The notes under the pieces were generated by a model. The model was not told the DNA's origin. It did not search any database and saw nothing but the letters and a program-made list of their open reading frames with translations. From positions 80,896,992 to 80,960,991 of the forward strand of contig NC_079498.1 in NCBI RefSeq assembly GCF_030052815.1: a stretch of DNA of 64,000 bases. Reading direction: 5' to 3'. The position numbers and the translations under genes are program-made. Shown one piece after another: positions 11,736-21,288 of this stretch. The stretch is from Hevea brasiliensis (taxonomy: Eukaryota > Streptophyta > Magnoliopsida > Malpighiales > Euphorbiaceae). Within the stretch, counting starts at the first letter, position 1, and each line of letters opens with the position of its first letter.

Positions 11736-12395
11736 AAGCCACTATACTGGGAGTCTCCTGTCTACCAGCAAAGAAAGGTGCAAGAGATTTGAGACCGGTT
11801 TGAAGCTCAGTCTAAGGATGCAAGTAGTGGGATTCAGACACAGTAACTTCTCTGAGATCATCTTTCAGGCACTTGAGTTAGAAAGGATTGAATTAGAAGT
11901 GACACCAGCGAAAGAGAAATCAGAGAAGACTGAGAAATCAGAGAAGATAAAGGAGAAAAATCAGTAGAGCAAAGTCCCAGTGGTACATCTGGAAAGAAGA
12001 AAAAATTTGGGGGACTAAGCAGAGGTAGAGGTGAAAGGTTTGGAAGGGGCAGATTCTCTGGACAGAGACCCCCTAGATCTAGTCAGCAGTCGACCAGGGC
12101 TTCATATCCTCCCCACCGCTGTGAGACCAGTGGCAAAACTCATGGGGGAGAATGTTATTGGGCAACAGGAGCTTGCTTTAACTATGGAGGCAAGGGCCAT
12201 CTTGCTAAGGACTGCACCAATGCCCCTAGATTTGGTCCAGCTCCTACTACTGCAGAAGGATCCATTCAAAGTCCTGATATTAGAGGTTCACAACCGGTTA
12301 GCAGAGGAAGAGGTAGAGGTAGAGGCAATGCTTCTGACAGTCAGGGTACTGTTAGCCAGTCAGCACAAGAGAGTACTTCGGCCAGGGTTTACACG
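11736..12395 (+). pseudogene. G1 gag, 3' part with zinc knuckle (broken)
   Basis: Gag resumes after C2 with HYTGSLLST..ERCKRFETGL and the LELERIE motif, then a Lys/Glu-rich linker. A frameshift near 11950-11966 (an extra A in an A-run) is followed by a TAG in the old frame; the element continues in the shifted frame with an Arg/Gly-rich stretch and a nucleic-acid-binding knuckle near 12170-12210. That knuckle reads CX2YX4HX4C, so the second Cys is lost. An Arg/Gly-repeat tail leads into protease. The long frame at 12031-12399 is a shadow and not this protein. Confidence 0.88.
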
Positions 12396-15300
12396 ATGAG
12401 ACAGCGGGAAGAGGCTGAGACTTCTGATGTTATAGCCGGTACATTCTCTATCTCTGATCAAGATGTATTTGTACTGTTTGTTTCGGGTTCAACCCACTCA
12501 TATGTTAGTGCTAGCATAGTTAGCTCCCTTGCGGTTCCGTGTGCCAAAATGGATTTTGAAGTGCTAGTAACTAGTCCATTAGGACAAGAGGTTCGGGTCA
12601 ATAGAATGTATAGAGATTGTCCTTTGGTGATCCAAGGACACACTTTTCTGTCAGATTTGATTGAAATGCCCTTCAGAGATTATGATATCATCTTGGGCAT
12701 GGATTGGTTAGCCAGGCATCACGCTATGATTGACTATAGACTGAAGACAGTCACTTTTGGTCTCCCTCTATATGGTGATGTGGTAATACATGGGGAGAGG
12801 CAGTTACTGCCATCAAACATCATTTCGGCTGCACTAGCCAGAAGGATGATCAGAAAGGGGTGTGAAGCATACTTGGCACATGTGATAGACACCCAAGTGG
12901 GGAGTCCAGCACTGAGGGACATCCCTACAGTATGTGACTTTCTGGATGTGTTTCCTGATGAATTGCCAGGATTACCTCCAAAAAGAGAGGTGCAGTTTGA
13001 AATTGATGTTATGCTTGGTGTGGATCCAATCTCGATAACACCATATCAAATGGCACTAGCAGAATTGAAAGAGTTGAAAGTGCAGTTGCAAGAGCTGCTT
13101 GACAAGGGCTTTATCTGCCCTAGTGTGTCACCTTGGTGAGCGCCAGTGTTGTTTGTTAAGAAGAAAGATGGCACTCTCCGCTTATGTTTTAACTACCGGC
13201 AGTTGAATAAGGTGACAATAAAGAATAGATATCCATTGCCCCGCATTGATGACTTGTTTGATCAGTTGAGGGGTGTAGCTCTGTTCTCCAAAATTAACTT
13301 GAGATCAGGTTATTATCAGCTGAAAGTACAAGACCAGAGTATCCCTAAAACTGCCTTTAGAACCCGTTATGGCCATTATGAGTTCTTGGTCATGCCATTC
13401 GGGTTAACTAATGCTGTGGCTGCATTTATGGATTTGATGAACACTATCTTCAGACCATACCTCGATTAGTTTGTGGTGGTATTTATAGATGATATATTGG
13501 TCTACTCGAGAAGTGCAGAGGAGCATGATAGACATCTGTGGATTGTACTGTAGACTTTGAGGGAGAAATAGCTATACGCCAAATTATCGAAGTGTGAATT
13601 TTGGCTGAAGGAAATATCCTTTTTGGGGCATATAGTATCGGCAGAGGGCATCAAGGTAGATCCAAGTAAGATAAAAGCTATCCTTAATTGGAGACCACCC
13701 AGAAATATCATGGAAATTCACAGTTTTCTTGGTTTAGCTGGATACTATCGCCGATTTGTGAAAGGGTTCTCCATGTTGGCATCTCCATTGACCAAATTAC
13801 TTCAAAAAGATGTGAAATTTCAGTGGACGGATAAATGCCAATAGAGTTTTGATGAGTTAAAGAAGTGTTTGACTGAAGCTCCAATCCTGACTTTACCTAC
13901 ACCGGGTAAAGAATACACAGTTTATAGTGATGCTTCTCACAATGGGTTAGGCTGTGTACTGATGCAAGAACAAAATGTCATTGCCTATGCATCACGCTAG
14001 CTAAAACCGCATGAGAGGAATTATCTGACACATGACTTGGAGCTTGCAGCTATTGTGTTCGCTCTTAAGATATGGAGGCACTATTTGTACAGGGAGAAGT
14101 GCTACATCTACACAGATCATAAGAGTTTGAAGTATATGGGCACCCAGAAAGAGTTGAATTTGAGACAGAGGAGATGGTTAGAGTTAATAAAAGACTATGA
14201 TTGTCTGATAGACTATCGGCCAGGGAAAGCTAATGTGGTGGCTGACGCTTTAAGTTGTAAGACTATGGCAAGTCTATGGGTTACTCCTTTGTCTATGGTA
14301 CATGAGTTTAGAGTATTGTATGCCAGCTTAGAGATTAATGATGAGGGGTAAACAACAGTTGCATGGCATGTACAGCCAGTGTTGATTGATCAGATTAGAA
14401 TAGCTGCTCATAATGATGAGAAATATCAGAAGCTATTGGAAGAAGTCAGACAGGGCAAGAAACCAGAATTCTCAGTGAGAGATGATGGTCTATTGCTATA
14501 CCAGGGCAGAATGTGCATTCCTAATGATGTTGACTTGAAACAGATCATTTTCAAGGAAGCACATGGGTCCCCTTTTGCTATGCACCCTGGTGGCACAAAA
14601 ATGTATAGAGGGCTGAAAGAACATTACTGGTGGATGGGTATGAAAAGAAATATAGCAGAATTTGTTTCCAAATGCCTAACTTGTCAGCAAGTGAAGGCAG
14701 TGTATCAAGTACCAGTTGGTTTGTTACATCCATTACCAGTACCGGAATGGAAATGGGAGAGATTAACGATGGATTTTGTGATGGGAGTTTCAAGGACACA
14801 GAAGAGTCATGATGCAGTATGGGTTATAGTTGATAGACTGACCAAGTCTGCTCATTTTCTGCCTGTCCGGATGGACTATAGTTTAGAAAGATTGGCCAAA
14901 TTGTACATTGATGAGATAGTAAGACTACATGGAGTGCCAGTATCCATCGTATCAGATAGAGATCCTAGGTTCACTTCTAGATTCTGGGGTAGTCTTCAGA
15001 GAGCCCTAAGAACTAGATTGAACTTCAGCACGGTATTTCACTCACAGACAGATGGCCAATCTAAGAGGGTAATTCAGATCTTGGAGGACATGCTACGGGC
15101 TTGTGTGATTGAGTTTGAGGGCAGGTGGGACACATACTTGCCTTTGATTGAGTTTGCTTACAACAACAGCTACCAATCAAGCATTGGGATGCCTCCATAT
15201 GAAGCTTTGTACGGCAAAAAATGTAGAACCCCATTGTGTTAGGATGACGCAGGTGAAAGAAAGATGATTGAGCTAGAAATTGTTCAGCAAACTAAAGAGA

Positions 15301-15812
15301 AAATCAGATTGGTTAGAGATCGACTCAAAGCTGCATCAGACCGTCAAAAGTCCTATATTAATCTGAAGAGAAGGGATATTGAGTATATAGTGGATGACAA
15401 AGAATTCCTCAAGGTTTCCCCTTAGAAGAAAATTATGAGATTCGGCAGAAAGGGGAAACCGAGTCCTCATTTCATCGGGCCATATGAGGTTCTGGAGAGA
15501 GTAGGTCCTTTGGCATACCGATTGGCACTACCTCCAGAGTTGGAGAAGATACAGAATGTCTTCCATGTGTCCATGTTGAGGAGGTATAGATCTGACCCGT
15601 CTCATGTACTACCAGTGGAAGAAATTGAAGTGAATCCAGACCTCACATATGAGGAAGAACCCATAGAGATTCTGGCTTATGAGGTGAAGCAGCTACGAAA
15701 CAAGCAGATACCATTAGTGAAAGTGCTGTGGAACCATCATTCTGGCCAGGAGGCTACCTGGGAACAAGAGGAAGACATGAGGAGACAGCACCCACAGCTG
15801 TTCAGAAACTGA
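12396..15812 (+). pseudogene. G1 pol: protease, RT, RNase H, integrase, chromodomain (nonsense-riddled)
   Basis: All pol domains lie in one frame from 12396 to 15812 and are broken only by nonsense codons: TGA 13137, TAG 13467, 13551, 13569, 13842 and 13998, TAA 14349, TAG 15240 and 15423. Protease is at 12396-12950, but its catalytic Asp is Val (LFVSGSTHS). RT at 13050-13800 keeps FIDD. RNase H at 13910-14260 keeps its acidic residues. Integrase at 14379-15242 keeps the HHCC finger and two Asp, but the catalytic Glu is Lys (GQSKRVIQ). The GPY/F motif is near 15480, and a chromodomain at 15650-15800 ends at the natural TGA (15810). Compared with G2 and G3, five of the nine stops are CAG-to-TAG. 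Confidence 0.95.
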
Positions 15813-15845
15813 TACCAGGTAAAATTTCAAGATGAAATTTATTTT

Positions 15846-15859
15846 AAGGGGGGGAGAAT
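15846..15859 (+). other. G1 polypurine tract
   Basis: aagggggggagaat directly abuts the 3' LTR and is the plus-strand primer site. Confidence 0.88.
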
Positions 15860-16215
15860 TGTAACACCCCTATTTGGACAGCCTGGTACATTTCACTGTT
15901 CCAGTGATCGGTGTCGGTCTGGACAATTAAGAGAATTAGAACCACATCTAAGGCACCTAGTTAAACCCTAAACACAAATAATTACTAATTGCCAAATAGT
16001 TAAGTATAAATAAGAAAAACAAAACACAAAAAGTTAAAGGAGCCGGGAGTCACAGTGATGGGTGACCTTCTCGAGAATGATTGTAAGGTCAGTCTAAACT
16101 CAAATTTCGAACCATAAAATGTGACGCCGCGGTCCTTAGAACCATTGCGAACACAGTGGAAAAGAGAAAATCACATAAAAGAATTGTTAAGCAGGTCAAA
16201 TAATTAGGTCAAGGA
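15860..16215 (+). repeat. G1 3' LTR, left piece
   Basis: The first 356 bp of the family A LTR, cut by G2 at aagga (16211-16215). It continues at 24953. Confidence 0.93.
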
Positions 16216-16353
16216 TGTCACACCTTACCCCTTCGTAAGGCATAACATGATCCCGTAGAATACTTAATGAACTACCGAACTTCACCTACCGATAACTCAT
16301 TAAGTACCCTACAAGGGATCATGTTATGCCTTACGGAGGGGTAAGGTGTGACA
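16216..16353 (+). repeat. Inverted plus direct U5 ends replacing the G2 5' LTR
   Basis: 16216-16317 is the reverse complement of the last ~102 bp of the LTR, with three differences from the G2 3' LTR end. 16315-16353 repeats the last 39 bp in direct orientation. They overlap at a GGG microhomology. The arms make a 39-bp near-perfect inverted repeat with about a 60-bp spacer. Confidence 0.92.
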
Positions 16354-16361
16354 TGTTTTAG

Positions 16362-16373
16362 TGGTATCAGAGC
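16362..16373 (+). other. G2 primer binding site
   Basis: TGGTATCAGAGC is an exact complement to the initiator tRNA-Met 3' end, 8 bp after the U5 end. The leader 16374-16542 follows and has no coding signal. Confidence 0.92.
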
Positions 16374-16542
16374 ATGGTTTTGCAATAAATTTTGACTATG
16401 TATGTGAATATTTCTTTGATAAGTACAACTGCTCAAGTGTCTTTAATTGATACATATGACATATTTACATCATGAATATGCACTAATGGAGGCCAACCTC
16501 CTTGTGTTTGATCACAGGAAGTAGAAAATTTGAGAAAACGGA

Positions 16543-17769
16543 ATGGAAGGAGGAGATCATTCCGAAGAACAATCTGTTGAGGCTGAGGTTCAAGGGGAAG
16601 CCCCAGCACTCCAGAATGTGAGTGGGTCAGCCACTCCAGCTCCTGCTCTAGCACCGTAGTTTCCTGCTCAATTTATGTAGCAGATGGCTGCCTTCTTTCA
16701 GCAAATGGCGGGTAATGTGCCACCCCAAGCTCATATGCCAATACCTGTAGCACAACCACAGCCTTCAGCTCGGCAATATGAAAAGTTGATGAAATTAAAG
16801 GCCACTGAGTTTAAAGGCACTGTGGATCCACTGGAGGCAGAACAGTGGTTGGAAAGAATGGAATGAGTTTTCAGAAAGCTGCAGTGCACGGAAGAGCTGA
16901 AGTTTGAGTATTCTGTTTCCTTGTTGCAAGGGGATGCGTTTGAATGGTGGAAGACCATCCCCCACACGGCTGTTGAGCCACTGTCGACATGGACAGACTT
17001 TCTGAGGGAGTTCTGACAGAAATGGGTTCCCGATGCATATGTGGATATGAAGTTGCAAGAATTTTTGAGTTTGAAACAAGGGAACCAAACTGTAGCAGAA
17101 TATGAGAGAGATTTCTCAAGGCTAAGCCACTATGCTGGAAGCTTAGTCTCCACCCCCAGAGACAGATGCAAGAGGTTTGAGTTCAGGCTAAGGCAGAGTC
17201 TGAGAATGCAAGTTGTGGGTTTCAGACATCAGAATTTTGCTGAATTGATCTCACAAGCCTTAGAATTAGAAAGGATAGAATCCGAAGGGGCAGTGAAGAA
17301 GGGTTCACAAGAGAAAGAGAAAACTGAAAAGAAAACTGAAAAGACTACTGAATAAGCGTCTGAAAGTGGTTCTGGGAAGAGGAAACAGTTTGGGGGATCT
17401 AGCTCCCGTAGAGGCAGAGGCAGATTTTTTGGCCAAAGACCACCCTGGTCTGGTCAGCAGACCCAGCAGGCACCCCGAGGAGCTCTATCGGTTCGGCAGT
17501 GTGAAACGTGTGGTAGAACTCATGGTGGGGTTTGTTTCAAGGCTACTGGTGCATGTTTTAACTGTGGAGGAAGCGGACATTTCGCTAAGGATTGCACTAG
17601 TCCGCGCCGGTCTGGATCTTTCACTACATCTGAAGGATCAGCCCAAATCTCTGCACCCAGAGGGTCACAGTCAGCTGCTAGAGGTAGAGGCAGAGGTAGG
17701 GGTCCTGGTAACACCCCTGGAAGTCAGAGCACTGTTAACCAGCCAGTACCTAGTGGCGCACCAGTCAGA
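16543..17769 (+). pseudogene. G2 gag with zinc knuckle (five stops)
   Basis: ATG 16543 opens the same frame that later encodes pol, so gag and pol are one frame as in many chromoviruses. The N-terminal acidic and Gln-rich segment, gag core (WWKTIPH, FLSLKQG, YERDFSRLSHYAG, KRFEFRL), Lys/Glu-rich linker and Arg/Gly tracts are clear. An intact CX2CX4HX4C knuckle lies at 17554-17595. Stops: TAG 16657, TAG 16678, TGA 16864, TGA 17014, TAA 17353; the first two are CAG-to-TAG against siblings. The frame at 17366-17818 in another phase is a shadow. Confidence 0.92.
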
Positions 17770-20733
17770 GTGTATACCATGCGTCAGAGGGAAGAGGCTG
17801 AAACATCAGATGTTGTAGCTGGTATTTTCTCCATCCTTGACCAAGATGTGTATGTGTTATTTGATCCTGGCTCCACACATTCGTATGTTAGTGCTAGTGT
17901 GATGTGTTCTACTGCTATTCAGTGTGTACCAATGGACTATGATGTGTTAGTAATTAGTCCATTAGGCCAGGAGGTCAGGGTAAATAGGCTATATAGATAT
18001 TGTCCTTTGGTGATCCAAGGACATATTTTCCTGTCAGACTTGATTGAAATGCCCTTCAGAGATTATGACATTATCTTAGGCATGGATTGGTTAGCCAGGC
18101 ATCATGCCATGATTGACTGTAGACTGAAGACAGTCACTTTTGGTCTCCCTCAGTATGGTGATGTAGTAATACATAGGGAGAGACAGTTATTACCTTCAAA
18201 CATCATTTCAGCTGCACTGGCCAGAAAGATGATTAGAAAAGGGTGTGAGGCGTACTTGGCACATGTGATAGACACCCAAGTGGGGAGTCCAGCATTGGAG
18301 GACATTCCTACTGTATGTGACTTTCCGGATGTATTTCCTAAAGAATTGCCAGGATTACCTCCAGAAAGAGAAGTGCAGTTTGAAATTAATGTTATGCCTG
18401 GTGTGGACCCAATTTCCATAACACCATATAGAATGGCACCTGCAGAACTAAAAGAATTGAAAGTGCAGTTGCAAGAGCTGCTTGATAAGGGCTTTATACA
18501 CCCTAGTGTGTCACCTTGGGGAGCGCCAGTATTGTTTGTTAAGAAGAAGGATGGCACTCTCCAGTTATGCATTGACTATCGGCAGCTGAATAAGGTGACA
18601 ATAAAGAACAGATACCCATTGCCCCGCATTGATGACTTGTTTGATCAGTTAAGGGGTGCAGCTGTATTCTCCAAAATTGACCTGAGATCAGGTTATTATC
18701 AGCTGAAAGTACAAGAGCAGAGTATTTCTAAAACTGCCTTCAGAACCCGCTATGGCCATTATGAGTTCTTGGTCATGCCATTCGGGTTAACTAATGCTCC
18801 GGCTGCTTTCATGGATCTGATGAACACTATCTTCAGACCATACCTCGATCAGTTTATTGTGGTATTTATTGATGATATATTTGTCTATTCGAGGAATGCA
18901 GAAGAGCATGATAGACATCTGCGGATTGTACTGCAGACTTTGAGGGAGAAACAGCTATACGCCAAATTGTCGAAATGTGAATTTTGGCTGAAGGAGATAT
19001 CCTTTTTGGGGCACATAGTATCAGCAGAGGGTATTAAGGTAGATCCAAGTAAGATTGAAGCTATCCTTAATTGGAGGCCACCCAGAAATGTCACAGAAAT
19101 TCACAGTTTTCTGGGTTTAGCTGGATACTACCGTGGACTTGTGAAGGGATTCTCCATGTTGGCATCTCCATTGACCAAGCTACTTAGAAAGGATATGAAA
19201 TTTCAGTGGACGGACAAATGCCAGCAAAGTTTTGATGAATTGAAAAGATGTTTGACAGAGGCTCCAGTCCTAACTTTACCTACCCCGGGGAAAGAATACA
19301 CCATTTACAGTGATGCTTCTCACAATGGGTTAGGTTGTGTGTTGATGCAAGATCGAAATGTCATTGCCTATGCATCACGCCAGCTAAAACCGCATGAGAG
19401 AAACTATCCAACACATGATTTGGAGCTTGTAGCCATTGTGTTTGCTCTTAAGATCTGGAGACATTATTTGTATGGGGAGAAATGTTACATCTACACAGAT
19501 CATAAGAGTTTGAAGTATTTGGGTACCCAGAAAGAGTTGAATTTGAGACAGAGGAGATGGTTAGAGTTGATAAAAGACTATGATTGTCTGATAAACTATC
19601 AGCCAGGGAAAGCTAATGTTGTGGCTGACACCCTAAGTCGCAAGACTGTGGCTGACGCCCTAAGTCGCAAGACTATGGCAAGTCTACAGGTTACTCCTTT
19701 ATCTTTGGTACATGAATTGAGGTTATTACATGCCAGTTTAGAGGTTAATGATGATGGGCAGGCAGCAGTTGCATGGCATGTACAGCCAGTTTTGATTGAT
19801 CAGATCAGAATGGCTACTCAGAATGATGAAAGGTATCAGAAGCTGTTGGAAGAAGTCAGACAGGGCAAGAAACCAGAGTTCTCAATCAGAGATGATCGTT
19901 TATTGTTACACCAGGGCAGAATGTGTGTTCCTAATGATGTTGATTTGAGGCAAATCATTTTGAAGGAAGCACATGAGTCTCCTTTTGCCATGCACCCTAG
20001 TGGTACAAAAATGTATAGAGGGCTAAAGGAGCATTACTGGTGGATGGGTTTAAAAAGAGATGTGGCAGAGTTTGTATCCAAATGCCTAACTTGTCAGCAA
20101 GTAAAGGCAGAGCATCAAGTACCCACTGGGTTGTTACATCCACTACCATTGCCGGAATGGAAATGGGAAAGAATAACAATGGATTTTGTGATGGGACTTC
20201 CGAGGACACAGAAGAGTCATGATGCAGTTTGGGTCATCGTTGACAGACTGACTAAATCTGCTCATTTTCTGCCAGTCCGGATGGATTATAGTTTGGAAAG
20301 ATTGGCCAAGTTATACATCAATGAGATTGTAAGACTGCATGGAGTGCCAGTATCTATTGTATCAGACAGAGATCCTAGGTTCACTTCTAGATTCTGGGGT
20401 AGTCTTCAGAGAGCCCTAGGAACTAGATTGAACTTCAGTACTGCATTCCACCCACAGACGGATGGCCAGTCTGAGAGGGTAATTCAAATCTTGGAAGATA
20501 TGCTACGGGCTTGTGTGATTGAGTTTGAGGGTAGTTGGGATACACACTTGCCTTTGATTGAGTTTGCTTATAACAACAGCTACCAATCAAGCATTGGAAT
20601 GCCTCCATATGAAGCTTTGTATGGCAAAAAATGTAGAACCCCATTATGTTGGGATGACGTGGGTGAAAGGAAGATGATTGGACCCGAAATTGTTCAACAG
20701 ACTGAAGAGAAAATCAGGGTGATCAGAGATTGA
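17770..20733 (+). CDS. G2 pol: open protease-RT-RNase H-integrase frame (987 codons)
   Basis: Domains by residue from the Met at 17770: protease with DPG at 32-34; reverse transcriptase about 200-480 with VFIDD (catalytic DD 368-369); RNase H about 505-625 with D515, E552, D577 and D620; integrase zinc finger HX6HX29CX2C (H735, H742, C772, C775); integrase core D805, D866, E902 with DX35E spacing. All catalytic residues are present. It would copy element RNA into DNA and integrate it. The Met is only the first in the open stretch; the natural product is a Gag-Pol fusion from 16543. The frame ends at TGA 20731, where siblings have a CGA-type codon, and continues beyond. RNase H carries a 27-bp tandem duplication. 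It is not a working gene as it stands. Confidence 0.9.
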   Translation: MYTMRQREEAETSDVVAGIFSILDQDVYVLFDPGSTHSYVSASVMCSTAIQCVPMDYDVLVISPLGQEVRVNRLYRYCPLVIQGHIFLSDLIEMPFRDYDIILGMDWLARHHAMIDCRLKTVTFGLPQYGDVVIHRERQLLPSNIISAALARKMIRKGCEAYLAHVIDTQVGSPALEDIPTVCDFPDVFPKELPGLPPEREVQFEINVMPGVDPISITPYRMAPAELKELKVQLQELLDKGFIHPSVSPWGAPVLFVKKKDGTLQLCIDYRQLNKVTIKNRYPLPRIDDLFDQLRGAAVFSKIDLRSGYYQLKVQEQSISKTAFRTRYGHYEFLVMPFGLTNAPAAFMDLMNTIFRPYLDQFIVVFIDDIFVYSRNAEEHDRHLRIVLQTLREKQLYAKLSKCEFWLKEISFLGHIVSAEGIKVDPSKIEAILNWRPPRNVTEIHSFLGLAGYYRGLVKGFSMLASPLTKLLRKDMKFQWTDKCQQSFDELKRCLTEAPVLTLPTPGKEYTIYSDASHNGLGCVLMQDRNVIAYASRQLKPHERNYPTHDLELVAIVFALKIWRHYLYGEKCYIYTDHKSLKYLGTQKELNLRQRRWLELIKDYDCLINYQPGKANVVADTLSRKTVADALSRKTMASLQVTPLSLVHELRLLHASLEVNDDGQAAVAWHVQPVLIDQIRMATQNDERYQKLLEEVRQGKKPEFSIRDDRLLLHQGRMCVPNDVDLRQIILKEAHESPFAMHPSGTKMYRGLKEHYWWMGLKRDVAEFVSKCLTCQQVKAEHQVPTGLLHPLPLPEWKWERITMDFVMGLPRTQKSHDAVWVIVDRLTKSAHFLPVRMDYSLERLAKLYINEIVRLHGVPVSIVSDRDPRFTSRFWGSLQRALGTRLNFSTAFHPQTDGQSERVIQILEDMLRACVIEFEGSWDTHLPLIEFAYNNSYQSSIGMPPYEALYGKKCRTPLCWDDVGERKMIGPEIVQQTEEKIRVIRD
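19620..19673 (+). repeat. 27-bp tandem duplication in G2 RNase H
   Basis: Two 27-bp units encode VADTLSRKT and VADALSRKT in succession. G1 and G3 have one copy. The last catalytic Asp motif of RNase H is therefore doubled in frame. Confidence 0.85.
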
Positions 20734-21288
20734 CTTAAAGCTGCATCAGACCGTCAGAAGTCCTACATTGATCTGAAGAGAAGGGATATTGAGTATGCAG
20801 TGGGTGAGAAAGTTTTCCTCAAAGTTTCTCCTTGGAAGAGAATTATGAGATTCAGCAGAAAGGGGAAACTGAGTCCTCGTTTCATTGGGCCATATGAGGT
20901 TCTGGAAAGAGTGGGTCCTTTGGCATATCGGTTGGCACTAACTCCAGAGTTGGAGAAGATACATAATGTTTTCCATGTGTCTATATTGAGGAGGTACCGA
21001 TCAGACCCATCTCATGTACTACCAGTAGAGGAAATTGAAGTGAATCCAGACCTCACATATGAAGAAGAACCCATAGAGATTCTAGCTTATGAGGTGAAGC
21101 AGCTACGGAACAAGCAGATACCATTGGTAAAAGTGCTGTGGAACCATCATTCAGGCCAGGAGGCTACTTGGGAACGAGAGGAGGACATGAGGAGACAACA
21201 TCCACAAATTGCTCGTGAGATTGATACTGGTAAAATTTCGAGACGAAATTTATTTAAGGGGGAGAATTGTAACACCCTATTGGTATAG
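20734..21288 (+). pseudogene. G2 pol C-terminus: GPY/F module and chromodomain
   Basis: It continues in the pol frame after the TGA at 20731. The GPY/F module (FIGPYEVLERVGPLAYR) is near 20880-20940. A chromodomain follows, with YEEEPIEIL, then VKVLWNHHS and EATWEREEDM, at about 21055-21200. Such domains bind methylated H3 tails and steer integration into heterochromatin. Relative to G1 the reading frame shifts after MRRQHPQ, near 21205, so the natural stop is missed. Translation would run through the PPT and end at TAG 21286, 21 bp inside the 3' LTR. Confidence 0.88.
21256..21267 (+). other. G2 polypurine tract
   Basis: aagggggagaat abuts the 3' LTR start at 21268 and lies inside the read-through pol frame. 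Confidence 0.87.

Noticed and set aside
12031..12399. 122-codon frame in G1
   Set aside because: It is an alternative phase of the Gag Arg/Gly tail; the zinc knuckle and repeats read correctly in another frame.
15812..15846. An envelope-like gene between chromodomain and PPT
   Set aside because: Only a few dozen bases lie there in G1 and G3, so no third ORF is possible.
16216..16353. A MITE-like DNA transposon with terminal inverted repeats
   Set aside because: The arms are U5 ends of the surrounding LTR family and no separate target duplication surrounds this segment; the duplication belongs to the whole of G2.
17366..17818. 150-codon frame in G2
   Set aside because: Shadow of the gag C-terminus; the frame at 16543 carries the intact CCHC motif.
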